Positions 1 through 8,159 of a stretch of DNA of 64,000 bases are shown piece by piece; the first letter of the stretch is position 1, and each line of letters starts with the position of its first letter. This stretch comes from Natronorubrum sediminis (GTDB taxonomy: Archaea > Halobacteriota > Halobacteria > Halobacteriales > Natrialbaceae). Where the stretch lies: positions 372,001-436,000 of the forward strand of contig NZ_FNWL01000001.1 in assembly GCF_900108095.1 (NCBI RefSeq), given 5' to 3'. The notes under the pieces were generated by a model. The model did not search any database. It was given only the letters and a program-made list of their open reading frames with translations, and was not told the DNA's origin. The position numbers and the translations under genes are program-made.

Positions 1-1422
1 CCGGCCAGGTGTGAGCAGATAATTATTGTCGGCAATCTCATCTACTGTAGCTATCTTGCAAAATCCAAGTTCGTCCTCATATTCGGAAACCCCGTCTTCT
101 CCTCGATAAGCCCGTACAGTGTCTGCGACTTTGTGAATATGGTCGGTGTTCAGGTGATTCGTGGTACGGTCAAGTGATTCATATAGGTCATGAGCGTCGA
201 TAAATAATGTTTCTTCAGAACGATTTCTATACTGGTCGGAGTCTTTACCTTTGCTAATCACCCATAGGCAAACCGGTATTTGAGTCGTATAAAAGAGCTT
301 TTCGGGAAGTGCAATAATGGCATCTACGAGATCGTCCTCAATAATCTGTTGCCGAATTTCACCTTCAGTTCCCTGTACTGACATTGAACCATTAGCCATG
401 ACAGTCCCGGCCATACCATCATCGTCCAAGTGGTGTATCATGTGCTGAATGAAGGCGAAATTCGCATTATTAGCTGGAGGAAGTCCATATTTAAAACGTG
501 AATCATCATCAGAGACCGTTTCTTTCCCCCATTCGCTCATGTTGAACGGAGGGTTGGTGATGACTTTATCTGCGCGAAGATTGGGGAACCGATCGTTTCG
601 GATGCTATCCCCGAGTTGAATGTTACCATCGATACCGCGCAGGTAGAGATTCATCTTACAGATACGCCAAGTAGCATCGTTGACCTCCTGCCCAAAGATG
701 GATACCTGGCTTTCGTCTCCTCCCTTTCGCTCAAGGAATTTGTGACTCTGAACAAACATCCCGCCTGAACCACAGAACGGGTCAAAGATGCGTCCCTCAA
801 AGGGTTCCAAGATCTCCACCAGTAGTTCGACAACGTGTTTCGGCGTATAGAACTCTCCACCACGATGGCCTTCTTTCCGGGCAAATTCCTTGATGAAGTA
901 TTCGTAGACGCGACCGAAGACGTCCTCGTCTTGAGTGTCTTTTCGGTTGCCGAGGTCGAGTTCTGCGAATTCGTTAAGCAGTCCTTCCAGTGTATCCTGA
1001 GGAATCCGCGAATATCGTTTCGGCAGCATTCCATCGAGACGGTCAGGGTTCTCGTTTTCGATAGCCCTCATCGCATCGTCGATCTGTGCCCCGATGTCAG
1101 GGTCTGTTGCGTTGTCAATGAGTTGCTCCCATCGCGCCTCCTCAGGAACATAGAACACGTTCTCACCGTGGTACGCGTCCTTGTCCTCCAGAATGAACTG
1201 ACGCTCTTCGTCGTCATCCCCACAGTAGTACATCGAATCTTCGTCGTTCGTCAGTTCACGAAGCTCAACCCGGCGCTGTTCGAACGCGTCAGACATGTAC
1301 TTAAGAAAGAGGAGGCCGAGCACGATGTGCTTGTATTCTGCTGACTCAACAGGCCCGCGAAGTCCCTCCGCAGATTGCCACAGACTCTTCTCGAAATCGC
1401 CGTTGTCGCCGTTAATACTCAC
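1..1422 (-). CDS. hsdM: Type I restriction-modification N6-adenine methyltransferase (HsdM), 3' end outside window
   Basis: The reading frame stays open from a GTG at 1422 to the window edge, so about 474 residues are visible and the C-terminus is missing. An N-terminal HsdM helical domain is followed by the GGEFYTP motif, SAM-binding DPFCGSGG near residue 213 and the catalytic NPPF motif near residue 290. HsdM methylates adenine in the recognition site of a type I system and needs HsdS for specificity and HsdR for cleavage. Both partners would lie beyond base 1 if present. The ATG at 1430 is in another frame and hits a stop after three codons, so GTG 1422 (or an upstream CTG) is the likely start. 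The family call is firm; completeness of the system cannot be judged. Confidence 0.93.
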   Translation of the reverse strand, partial: MSINGDNGDFEKSLWQSAEGLRGPVESAEYKHIVLGLLFLKYMSDAFEQRRVELRELTNDEDSMYYCGDDDEERQFILEDKDAYHGENVFYVPEEARWEQLIDNATDPDIGAQIDDAMRAIENENPDRLDGMLPKRYSRIPQDTLEGLLNEFAELDLGNRKDTQDEDVFGRVYEYFIKEFARKEGHRGGEFYTPKHVVELLVEILEPFEGRIFDPFCGSGGMFVQSHKFLERKGGDESQVSIFGQEVNDATWRICKMNLYLRGIDGNIQLGDSIRNDRFPNLRADKVITNPPFNMSEWGKETVSDDDSRFKYGLPPANNANFAFIQHMIHHLDDDGMAGTVMANGSMSVQGTEGEIRQQIIEDDLVDAIIALPEKLFYTTQIPVCLWVISKGKDSDQYRNRSEETLFIDAHDLYESLDRTTNHLNTDHIHKVADTVRAYRGEDGVSEYEDELGFCKIATVDEIADNNYLLTPGR

Positions 1423-1449
1423 ACTCTCATGCTGGTTGTTCAGGTGACT

Positions 1450-1623
1450 TCAACTTTTGCCAATTCCATCAGGAGGTGTCAACTGTTGATAGTCCTTCTT
1501 CAAGATGCCCAATTGTTGCATTAGCGTGTTTTCGATCCGTAGTCCCACACTGATGACTTTTCCACTGGCAAAAATCAGGAGCGTGACCTCGAACTGTGAC
1601 GGACGGTAAATCAGCCCGGGTTC
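1450..1623 (-). pseudogene. TATA-binding protein C-terminal fragment (TBP remnant)
   Basis: Translating the minus strand gives a 57-codon stretch with PGLIYRP followed by VTLLIFASGKVISVGLR. It matches the second TBP saddle repeat and aligns with PGLVYRP and VVITGA of the complete TBP at 1704. An in-frame TAA (1626-1624) immediately precedes it, and it ends in TGA at 1452-1450, only 28 bases before the hsdM start and on the same strand. I read it as the surviving tail of a second TBP gene joined to hsdM by a deletion. It has no start codon and is presumably non-functional. Confidence 0.72.
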
Positions 1624-1703
1624 TTATTCGTGGTTGAGCATGGATGGGGCATCAGAAGGTTATAATCCGTGGCATCAGAATCATCTGTGTACAAACGAGT
1701 AAG

Positions 1704-2243
1704 ATGGTAAAAGTCGTTAATGTTGTTTCATCGGGGTCTCTGGGGATAGAACTTGATCTGGAGGCAGTAACCCAAGAACTGAACAGAGTTGCCGACTATG
1801 ACCCTGAGAAATATCCAGGGGCCTACATCCGACTCAGCGAATCCTCACTCCTCATCACGCTCTACCGGACTGGGAAGTACATCATAACAGGGGCAGACTC
1901 CGAAAACGAGGCTAAGGCTATCCGTGAAGAGTTCTTACACGTTCTAAGTGATCATGACATACTAACATCAGCGGACGACGAGTGGTTCAGTGTCCAGAAC
2001 TACGTGTGTACCGCAGACGTGGGGAAACAACTGAATCTCTCGGCGTTGGCCATCGGGCTTGGGTTAGAGGTAACGGAATACGAGCCGGAACAATTCCCCG
2101 GATTAGTGTATCGCCCACCGGAGCATGATTGTGTTCTCTTGGTATTTGGTTCAGGACAGGTAGTAATAACCGGCGCAACCGACATAGAGTATGCTGAACA
2201 GGCGTTTTCAGATCTCCAAGCACGTATCGAGGACTTATTTTGA
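1704..2243 (+). CDS. Divergent TATA-binding protein (TBP) paralogue
   Basis: A 179-residue protein with the two imperfect direct repeats of archaeal TBP. Repeat 1 runs from VVNVVSSGSLGIELDLEAV to ITGADSENEAKAI. Repeat 2 runs from VQNYVCTADVGKQLNLSALAI through YEPEQFPGLVYRP to VVITGA. TBP bends promoter TATA elements and recruits TFB and RNA polymerase. ATG 1704 begins MVKVVNVV, the normal TBP start; the longer frame from 1644 adds 20 unrelated residues. It is close to the usual 180-190 residues, but repeat 1 is clearly divergent from a housekeeping TBP. It lies in the nuclease-rich accessory region with a TFB paralogue at 8156, suggesting an alternative initiation pair (inference). Confidence 0.9.
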   Translation: MVKVVNVVSSGSLGIELDLEAVTQELNRVADYDPEKYPGAYIRLSESSLLITLYRTGKYIITGADSENEAKAIREEFLHVLSDHDILTSADDEWFSVQNYVCTADVGKQLNLSALAIGLGLEVTEYEPEQFPGLVYRPPEHDCVLLVFGSGQVVITGATDIEYAEQAFSDLQARIEDLF

Positions 2244-2345
2244 AGGACTATTGCTCGCTACGTCCCGATTCAGGTATGTAGAAGCCTTGGCACATCCTGT
2301 GGGCGATCCCAGGAACGGAGCGATCAGGACCGTAGCTTTGCTGAG

Positions 2346-2693
2346 TTACTTTTCCGCGGCCTCTACGAATCCTTGTTGCCGGAGATTTTGATCCCAGTGC
2401 TTGATGAATCCGTTCAGCTGAAGACCGTCTTCGTCACGTTGGTACACTCGTGGATGCTGCGTGAATTCGATCGGGATCCAGTCGCCGTTTTCGACACGGA
2501 AGACGATCTCAGGATCGCACATCAGATCACATCGCTGGACGTAATGATGAGCCACGCTAATCTGCTGTTGGCCGACTTTTTCGATCGCCAAGTCATTGTA
2601 CCCGGGGACTTCGACGGTGTAGCTCTCGTTGACGTCCATCTGCTCGACTGATTGGATACCTAACTGTGCAAGAATTTCTTGTACTGCCTTCAT
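2346..2693 (-). CDS. Small haloarchaeal protein, DUF6908-like
   Basis: A 115-residue acidic protein beginning MKAVQEILAQLG, with central IEKVGQQQISVAHHYVQ and DPEIVFRV followed by YTQHPRVYQRDEDGL. This layout resembles the DUF6908 family common on haloarchaeal plasmids and proviruses, recalled from memory and not searched. There is no signal peptide, membrane segment or metal motif. It is transcribed alone, between the divergent TBP gene and a DUF4268-type nuclease gene. Function is unknown; its value is as a marker of mobile-element gene content. Confidence 0.72.
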   Translation of the reverse strand: MKAVQEILAQLGIQSVEQMDVNESYTVEVPGYNDLAIEKVGQQQISVAHHYVQRCDLMCDPEIVFRVENGDWIPIEFTQHPRVYQRDEDGLQLNGFIKHWDQNLRQQGFVEAAEK

Positions 2694-2824
2694 CCTGGAA
2701 TTGAACTGGTTTCGTTTTCGTACAAAAATGTCCGTAGGCCCCCTCCATCACACATGTGTTAGAGAATATATCAGTAGCCATACAAACTGCTTGCAACTCT
2801 TGCATGTTGTTCGATCTGTTCCGT

Positions 2825-3787
2825 TCACAGTCGCTGGAGACGGTCACCGAGCACCTCGTGGAAATGTTCGCCGTATTCCAGAAACCACTTGATATGCTCG
2901 TCCCACATTTCCCGGTCGTCCAGCGTACCGTCTGTGCGGAGTTGAATCGCACTCCGCATATTCCCGCTCCGTGTCTCTTCAGGTTCATCCCAATTGAGCG
3001 AGTGACCAAGCTCCTCTTCGATTTGCTCCTTGTCCTCGTGGAGTTGCCAGAACGCTTGCTCGTCGTCCTCGACGAAGAGGGTGATGCCACGTTCCTCCGC
3101 TTTCCGATCAAAGAGGAAAGAGATGTGAAACCCGGATTTACCAATTGGATTTGAATAGTAATGACGGGGGCCTGGCTTCCGTGCGCTGAGAGGTGTTTGT
3201 TCCTGCTCAATTCGATTACGGAACATTGTCCAGAACTCTTCACGGCGTTCCGCCTGTTCGGAGAGTTCGCCCTCTGAACGTCGTGCTTTGGCTTTCCACT
3301 CACTGGGTTGGTCAACCGGGTTAAGGCGGAACGCTGGCGCGGACTCACCGATTTTCCACACTTCAAGTCGGAGGGCGAAAAGGTCCACGCCTTCTCTGCT
3401 GTTGCTATTCAACCACTGGACGGCGTCTCGGTGTTCATCGTTGAATCGGGGGGCGATCCAGACGATGATGTCTGCGTCTATGCCTGCAGCATAGGCGATG
3501 GCTTTGCCGAGATGGTCGTGATCGGATTGCGTGAGCTGGTTCTCAATCACGACGTTGCGTCCGTCGGCTTCGACTCGCGCGAGGATATCAACGCTGTATT
3601 TCCCGACACTCTTCTCAATCTCGACCACGTCTAATTCTAGGCCGAGCATATCCTCTAGGTGCGATGTTTCGTCGGATCGGATCTCCTCAGCCAACCACGG
3701 CGTGAACTCTTGGGCTTCATGCTGCCAGTACTCTCGAACGTCTTGTTTCTCAAGATCGCGGAAATCGAGATCGTTAAAATTTCCCAT
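2825..3787 (-). CDS. DUF4268-type protein with N-terminal PD-(D/E)XK-like nuclease domain
   Basis: A 320-residue protein if started at ATG 3787 (MGNFNDLDF); an upstream ATG at 3814 adds nine residues. Near residues 65-105 the motif VDILARVEADGRNVVIENQ followed by SDHDHLGKAIAYAAG is a restriction-endonuclease-like core: an Asp, then E-x-Q in place of the usual E-x-K, then a helix. The C-terminal half (WTMFRNRIEQE to IKWFLEYGEHFHEVL) matches the DUF4268 layout. Such proteins occur singly in defence islands and are assumed to be nucleases acting on foreign DNA, but no activity can be shown here. The Gln variant is typical of this subfamily. Confidence 0.78.
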   Translation of the reverse strand: MGNFNDLDFRDLEKQDVREYWQHEAQEFTPWLAEEIRSDETSHLEDMLGLELDVVEIEKSVGKYSVDILARVEADGRNVVIENQLTQSDHDHLGKAIAYAAGIDADIIVWIAPRFNDEHRDAVQWLNSNSREGVDLFALRLEVWKIGESAPAFRLNPVDQPSEWKAKARRSEGELSEQAERREEFWTMFRNRIEQEQTPLSARKPGPRHYYSNPIGKSGFHISFLFDRKAEERGITLFVEDDEQAFWQLHEDKEQIEEELGHSLNWDEPEETRSGNMRSAIQLRTDGTLDDREMWDEHIKWFLEYGEHFHEVLGDRLQRL

Positions 3788-3882
3788 TATTGGATGTTCA
3801 CACCCGTAGGACAAAATTCTGCGGGGCGTTTAATCACTGGCAGAAAGTGTCAATGTCTCCTGCGATAGTCCAATTTCCTGTT

Positions 3883-3894
3883 CTGACTAGTCAG
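3883..3894. promoter_or_regulatory. Perfect 12-bp palindrome upstream of the 3927 gene
   Basis: CTGACTAGTCAG is a perfect palindrome ending 32 bases before ATG 3927 and just ahead of an AT-rich catataac that could be the TATA element. Its position fits an operator for a dimeric regulator. Only the symmetry and placement support this. Confidence 0.3.
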
Positions 3895-3926
3895 AGTCAT
3901 ATAACTTGGCTGGAAACAAGCAGAGC

Positions 3927-4547
3927 ATGGCCAAATGGTTTACAGAAAAGGGTGCGACAGGAGAGGTATTACTCGAACGACGTGGTAAAGACTGGTTTGT
4001 TGCTTCTCCACCGGGTGACGGTGACATCAAATGTATGCTGGAGGACGAAGAGTTGGTCGATAGCTCTTCAACCGAGCAGCGAGTTGAAGCTACCGTATCT
4101 AATTTTATGCGTGGAACCGGTGGGGATGAGAGCTTCCTCTTCTTGAGTTCGCCAAATGCTGAACACGAAAGCGAAGCCAATGAGTCAGAATCCAATGATC
4201 GATCTCCTACTCCCACTCCTTCTGACAGTAAAACGTCTTGGACCTCAAACGAAACATGGCAGCTCAAAGATTTCCGCGGGTCTGGAGAGTACGTTGATGT
4301 CGAAGCGACGATTGACTCGGTATTCTACGCCAAGAAGGACACAAACGGTGTACCCGATATCAAGGGGGAACTCACCGATGATAGCGTCCTAAATCCAGTC
4401 TATTTCATCGTCGAGGACGGCACGACTCATCCCTACCTCAAAGAAGGGAAGCGATTCCTGTTCAGGAATGTTAAGGATCATTACTACAAAAAACAGGCCG
4501 AGGTTCAGGTTGTCATTAGCAATAGTACCGACTTTATCGAACGATGA
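3927..4547 (+). CDS. Uncharacterised two-domain protein with acidic Ser/Pro linker
   Basis: ATG 3927 (MAKWFTEKGATGEVLLERRG) gives 206 residues. An N-terminal segment (residues 1-75) is joined by a low-complexity linker rich in Ser, Glu, Pro and Thr (about 80-110) to a C-terminal segment of alternating beta strands (YVDVEATIDSVFYAK, PVYFIVEDGTTHPYLKEGKRF, AEVQVVIS) that reads like an OB fold. No catalytic motif is visible. An OB-type nucleic-acid-binding role is an inference from strand pattern only. It is a single gene between two divergent or convergent nuclease genes in the accessory region. Confidence 0.6.
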   Translation: MAKWFTEKGATGEVLLERRGKDWFVASPPGDGDIKCMLEDEELVDSSSTEQRVEATVSNFMRGTGGDESFLFLSSPNAEHESEANESESNDRSPTPTPSDSKTSWTSNETWQLKDFRGSGEYVDVEATIDSVFYAKKDTNGVPDIKGELTDDSVLNPVYFIVEDGTTHPYLKEGKRFLFRNVKDHYYKKQAEVQVVISNSTDFIER

Positions 4548-4654
4548 CACCGAAATCGATTTCAAGTGCTAACGACGATCGCGGAAAATGTCAAGTGTCA
4601 GTTTAGCTTTTGGAGGTTGTCATAACATTTCCATAGACTTGCTTCTCTTTCTTA

Positions 4655-4663
4655 TTCCTACGA
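4655..4663 (+). promoter_or_regulatory. TTCCTACGA element (partial copy of the accessory-region motif)
   Basis: This nine-base core is identical to the core of the 15-bp direct repeats at 6871 and 6933 (reverse orientation there). It lies about 130 bases before the HNH gene, in a 249-base AT-rich spacer (4548-4796) that also holds TATA-like tcatataaataacc near 4715. A nine-base match alone could be chance; it is listed because other copies also precede accessory genes. Confidence 0.3.
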
Positions 4664-4796
4664 ACTAATTGGCTGAATTCCTTTACGGAATATACACCAG
4701 CAAATCTAAAAGATAGTCATATAAATAACCGACTATTGTATTCTCTCAATTATAAAAGTATTAGTAGCTTCAATTATCTCTTTATGAGAGACGATT

Positions 4797-5300
4797 GTGT
4801 CGTCCTCAAGCCAGTATCCCGATAACTGGGACAAGCTCCGCAAGCGAGTCTACAAGCGAGATGGGTACCGATGTCAAAGCTGTGGTGCTGGCGGTGGTAC
4901 AAATGGTGACACAGTCCTTCATGCTCACCACAAGAAACCCATCGCAAATGGGGGCTCACATCGTATGTCGAATCTGACAACCCTCTGTCCCTCGTGCCAC
5001 AATGACGAGCATGAGCACGACATTCAAGCATGGAAAGATTCCTCAACAAATAAATCTAACTCGAAAACGTCATCAAACCGAAATCGATATTACCACACTT
5101 CGGACGGTCGCAAGAGAGTTAATGACTGGGATTGGGGAAGCTCGGCTGAAGAAGTTCTGGAGGAGGAGAAGCCAGAACCGGCTGAAGTTGCATTCGGAAT
5201 AGTGATAATTTTGATAATTGGGATCTTGGTGTTCATCTACTTTGAGATCGTTTTAGCGGCGATTGCAGCGTTTGCCATCTTGTATCTGATGACTCGTTAA
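4797..5300 (+). CDS. HNH endonuclease with C-terminal membrane anchor
   Basis: A 167-residue protein from GTG 4797. Residues 1-80 form an HNH/McrA-like domain: WDKLRKRVYKRDGYRCQSCG, then LHAHHKKPIANGGSH, NLTTLCPSCHNDEH. The two C-x2-C pairs bind structural zinc and the HH pair with the downstream N and H forms the nuclease site. After a Ser/Asn-rich linker, residues about 130-163 are strongly hydrophobic (VAFGIVIILIIGILVFIYF and IVLAAIAAFAILYLM), which predicts two membrane helices. A membrane-tethered HNH nuclease is unusual and could act on DNA entering the cell (inference). No start other than GTG fits the domain. Confidence 0.82.
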   Translation: MSSSSQYPDNWDKLRKRVYKRDGYRCQSCGAGGGTNGDTVLHAHHKKPIANGGSHRMSNLTTLCPSCHNDEHEHDIQAWKDSSTNKSNSKTSSNRNRYYHTSDGRKRVNDWDWGSSAEEVLEEEKPEPAEVAFGIVIILIIGILVFIYFEIVLAAIAAFAILYLMTR

Positions 5301-5372
5301 GACATAATTGAGCTCGCGTCAAGTAGTTGTACAGAGGATACGTGAACTGTTCTATAACACCCTCACTAAGAG

Positions 5373-6473
5373 CTATTGAGGCGAAACGCCGAAGACCTCA
5401 TAGAGTCGGTCAAGTGTCTGCTGGTCTCGTAATTTTGTAACCGTATTCTGGTTTGCGTATAACCCCTTCTCCCAGAACGCGTCTTCTATGTCTCTCGTCT
5501 CTATCCAATCGACACCGATGAGATACTCCCGGAGGTCGGGGTCTTCGGAATCCTTGCTTAAGTCACCTTCAAGCGGTGCTTCGGTGATCGGAATTTCATC
5601 TTCCTCGCCTTCCACATCAACCATAAACTCTGGTGCCGGTGTCTTCTCTTGAGTTACTATACCAACACCGATGTATCCCTCTCCAGGATGATTGACAAAT
5701 ATGCGTTTTCCCTCTTTGGCTTTCCCCATCGTTCGGTGATACCACTCACCGTGACCACCAGTGATGAACCCGTACTTGCGACCATCTTCCCATCTGCGGT
5801 ACTCGTTCTGTCCGAAATTCGCGTAAAAGTCGAATCTGTTCCAAGGTTTCCGGGCGTCTTCTTCTTCCTCTTCTTCCGATTCATAGGGGTCTTTTAGCCA
5901 AGTACGGGCGATGTATTCGCGCCCATCTTCTTTGTAGTAATTGAATCGGATCGCATTTATTGGAACTTCGTATTCTTCGGAGAGATACTCAATAATACGT
6001 TCCGTTGAACTATCTAATTCCGAGGAAACTATCGTCAGCATGTGCTGGCTGTTCACATCTTCAGGTCCTGAGGGAGCATCATCTTGTGTAGGATAGAATG
6101 CAGAGTCGAATCCTACTTCGAACGTATTGTCGTGTTCGTCCGAGGCTTCGTATAGCTTCTTCACATCCTGATAGTCTAGGTGCCGAACCCAGGATGCATA
6201 GTCGATAACCTGCGCCGTGACGTCACGCGGTGATTGATCACGTTTCAATTCTACCACATGGAGGTCGCCTGCCTCGTCGATTGCCAAAATATCAAGACGG
6301 TTCCCGCTGGGGGTCGTTATTTGCCGGTCGATGACCAGAAGGGGTTGACCAAGCACGTTTGGGTCCTGGAGGAGGAATTCTTCAAGACGCTCTTCACTGT
6401 CTAACTTTGTGGATGAAACTCGCTTGAAGGAGTCGTCGTTCTCAACCCGCCAGAGTCCCAAATCAATCGGCAT
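5373..6473 (-). CDS. NucS/DUF91-like PD-(D/E)XK nuclease family protein
   Basis: A 366-residue protein starting MPIDLGLWRVENDD. Residues 25-100 carry the NucS-like core: LEEFLLQDPNVLG, then RLDILAIDEAGDLHVVELK with the D and E-x-K catalytic triad, and AQVIDYASWV with the usual glutamine helix. This N-terminal architecture is shared with archaeal NucS and DUF91 proteins. The rest is acidic, with an EEEEEED run near residue 200, and has no recognised domain. It lacks the canonical NucS C-terminal PCNA-binding tail. In this nuclease-rich neighbourhood it is more likely a defence or element-encoded nuclease than the housekeeping mismatch nuclease. Substrate unknown. Confidence 0.77.
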   Translation of the reverse strand: MPIDLGLWRVENDDSFKRVSSTKLDSEERLEEFLLQDPNVLGQPLLVIDRQITTPSGNRLDILAIDEAGDLHVVELKRDQSPRDVTAQVIDYASWVRHLDYQDVKKLYEASDEHDNTFEVGFDSAFYPTQDDAPSGPEDVNSQHMLTIVSSELDSSTERIIEYLSEEYEVPINAIRFNYYKEDGREYIARTWLKDPYESEEEEEEDARKPWNRFDFYANFGQNEYRRWEDGRKYGFITGGHGEWYHRTMGKAKEGKRIFVNHPGEGYIGVGIVTQEKTPAPEFMVDVEGEEDEIPITEAPLEGDLSKDSEDPDLREYLIGVDWIETRDIEDAFWEKGLYANQNTVTKLRDQQTLDRLYEVFGVSPQ

Positions 6474-6571
6474 ACCTCTTGTTTAATCCATATTCCGATA
6501 AATCATTCTTTTTGACTTTAATCCACTATCTCGCCAGGAAATGGTACTCCCTTCGTTCATCAATGGAGTAA

Positions 6572-6829
6572 CTAATCTCGATCAGTTGTTGAGGTCGAGG
6601 TGTAGTTAGGAAGCCACCAAACTGTTGTCCGCCCACCGACCTTCTTAGATTCGAGAGTATCTACTTCTTCGAGCTGAACAAGTCGGTCATAGACTGAACG
6701 TCGTTTGATAGGAAGCTCAGTGGAGACTTCAGAAGCAGTCAAAACGGGATCGGCAGATTGGCGGAAAACCTGGAGAATTTCCTCATCAGAAACCCGTGGC
6801 TTCGGTCCTCGCTTCTTTTCTTCGCCCAT
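6572..6829 (-). CDS. Winged helix-turn-helix transcriptional regulator
   Basis: An 85-residue protein. VSDEEILQVFRQSADPVLTASEVSTELPIKRRSVYDRLVQLEEVDTL is a winged-helix module with recognition helix RRSVYDRL, and the wing reads LESKKVGGRTTVWWLP. The N-terminus is basic (EKKRGPKPR). It is divergent from the Cas4-like/TFB operon, with the intergenic space holding two copies of a 15-bp direct repeat, so it probably controls itself and that operon. DNA-binding family is clear; effector and target are inferred. Confidence 0.85.
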   Translation of the reverse strand: MGEEKKRGPKPRVSDEEILQVFRQSADPVLTASEVSTELPIKRRSVYDRLVQLEEVDTLESKKVGGRTTVWWLPNYTSTSTTDRD

Positions 6830-6870
6830 TCATCCTAACGACGTGTGCACAACTTCAAAAGGAAACTCCA

Positions 6871-6885
6871 CCATCGTAGGAACTA
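6871..6885. repeat. 15-bp direct repeat, copy 1 (putative operator)
   Basis: CCATCGTAGGAACTA occurs here and identically at 6933-6947, 62 bases apart, in the space between the divergent wHTH gene and the Cas4-like operon. Two identical copies at about six helical turns suggest a regulator site. Related sequences in inverse orientation precede the trlF-like gene (14669-14703) and the HNH gene (4655). Confidence 0.55.
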
Positions 6886-6932
6886 ATTAATGATTTAGAG
6901 AGTCGTGTACTCCACAAATACCTAAAATACCG

Positions 6933-6947
6933 CCATCGTAGGAACTA
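6933..6947. repeat. 15-bp direct repeat, copy 2 (putative operator)
   Basis: Second identical copy of CCATCGTAGGAACTA. It lies about 118 bases before the ATG of the Cas4-like gene at 7065. Confidence 0.55.
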
Positions 6948-7064
6948 TATGGTGAATTGCCGGCGCATGAAGGTTCATATCCAGAATCGGTGGTTAACTG
7001 TGGGAGAGTCATTCTCTGATCAAACCTCCCTATTCGAAACGATCGATAAGCAGGGTGAACGAAA

Positions 7065-8159
7065 ATGACGTTCCCAGATCTGAATGAACTACTCAAATCT
7101 GAATTCACGGATGACGATGTCTCCGCTGCGACCATAAGCTTAGTTGATCAGATACAGAGTACTTCATTTGACCGATGGTACCGTGCACAGGAGTTCGCCT
7201 CCAATATTCAGAACGGGCAGCCGTACTTCAATGGTCCCAGTCCAGTTCCTGATCCGATCCGTCATAGCCCGAGTCAACTCCTGCAATGCACTCGCAAAAT
7301 CCACTACAGACAGCACAACGCTCCGAAAGAGACTGCAGACCCGTTAGGCATCTTTTGGGTAGGCGAACACGTAGAAACCGACCTAATCCTTCCGTACTTC
7401 CAAGCCGTTGCTGACGACGACGTATACGTCCAGAACGGTATTTGGGTTGACTTCACGGTTGAATCTCGGACTGGGAAACTGCGTCTCAAAGGCGAAACCG
7501 ACCCCGTTTTTGTTGATGCGGAAGGCAAACCGGTTCTGCTGACCGAAATCAAAACGAAAGATTCTATCGAACATCTCGACTCACCAAATGACCACCATCT
7601 CGCACAGGCGCACGCCTACATGTGTGGTTTGACACAGAAATTCGACCGCCGGATTACTGACGCGTTGCTCGTCTACGTGGATCGCTCAACTTTGGATCTC
7701 AAGTCGTTCCATACGAAATTCGACGACAAATTTTGGAAAGACACGGTCTTGGACTGGGCCGCAGCGCACACCGAGTACCAAATGGACGAAGAATTGCCAC
7801 CTGCTGATCCCGAGTACGAGTGGGAATGCCGGTTCTGCTCTTATCGAGTTCGATGCGGGCGAGGCAACACGTCTCATCAAGACCACGGTTCGAGCGGGTT
7901 GCTCATCGGATATGATGGCTACCCACGTGAGGCCGTAATCGAGTATCTTGAGGAAAACCCAGATCAATTCCTGACACCGTCGATAGCGCGGAAATATCCC
8001 GATCTTGCAGAGGAATACGGTGTGATGAACTGGTACTGCGATGGGTGTTCCTCCGATGTTGGTTGGGATGAAGTTGACCCAAATGGCGATCCATTGTGCC
8101 CCAATTGCGCTGACAAGGGGGAGATATCGTCTCTTTCGCTTTCAGGGAGGGGACGATGA
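7065..8159 (+). CDS. Cas4/RecB-like PD-(D/E)XK nuclease with Fe-S cysteines and C-terminal zinc ribbon
   Basis: A 364-residue protein. The nuclease core is GETDPVFVDAEGKP followed by LLTEIKTKD (D and E-x-K) and HLAQAHAYMCG (Gln helix). One cysteine upstream (QCTRKIHYR, about residue 78) and three downstream (CRFCSYRVRCG, about residues 256-265) reproduce the Cas4/AddB 4Fe-4S arrangement. Residues 320-355 add a zinc ribbon (CDGC and CPNC). Cas4 enzymes are DNA exonucleases used in CRISPR adaptation or recombination, but no cas1, cas2 or array is visible here. It is the first gene of an operon and its last four bases overlap the TFB start (ATGA). The ribbon and the partners suggest an element-specific DNA-processing role (inference). 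Confidence 0.85.
   Translation: MTFPDLNELLKSEFTDDDVSAATISLVDQIQSTSFDRWYRAQEFASNIQNGQPYFNGPSPVPDPIRHSPSQLLQCTRKIHYRQHNAPKETADPLGIFWVGEHVETDLILPYFQAVADDDVYVQNGIWVDFTVESRTGKLRLKGETDPVFVDAEGKPVLLTEIKTKDSIEHLDSPNDHHLAQAHAYMCGLTQKFDRRITDALLVYVDRSTLDLKSFHTKFDDKFWKDTVLDWAAAHTEYQMDEELPPADPEYEWECRFCSYRVRCGRGNTSHQDHGSSGLLIGYDGYPREAVIEYLEENPDQFLTPSIARKYPDLAEEYGVMNWYCDGCSSDVGWDEVDPNGDPLCPNCADKGEISSLSLSGRGR

Noticed and set aside
7065-8159. CRISPR adaptation module, because of the Cas4-like protein
   Set aside because: There is no cas1, cas2, effector gene or repeat-spacer array in the window.
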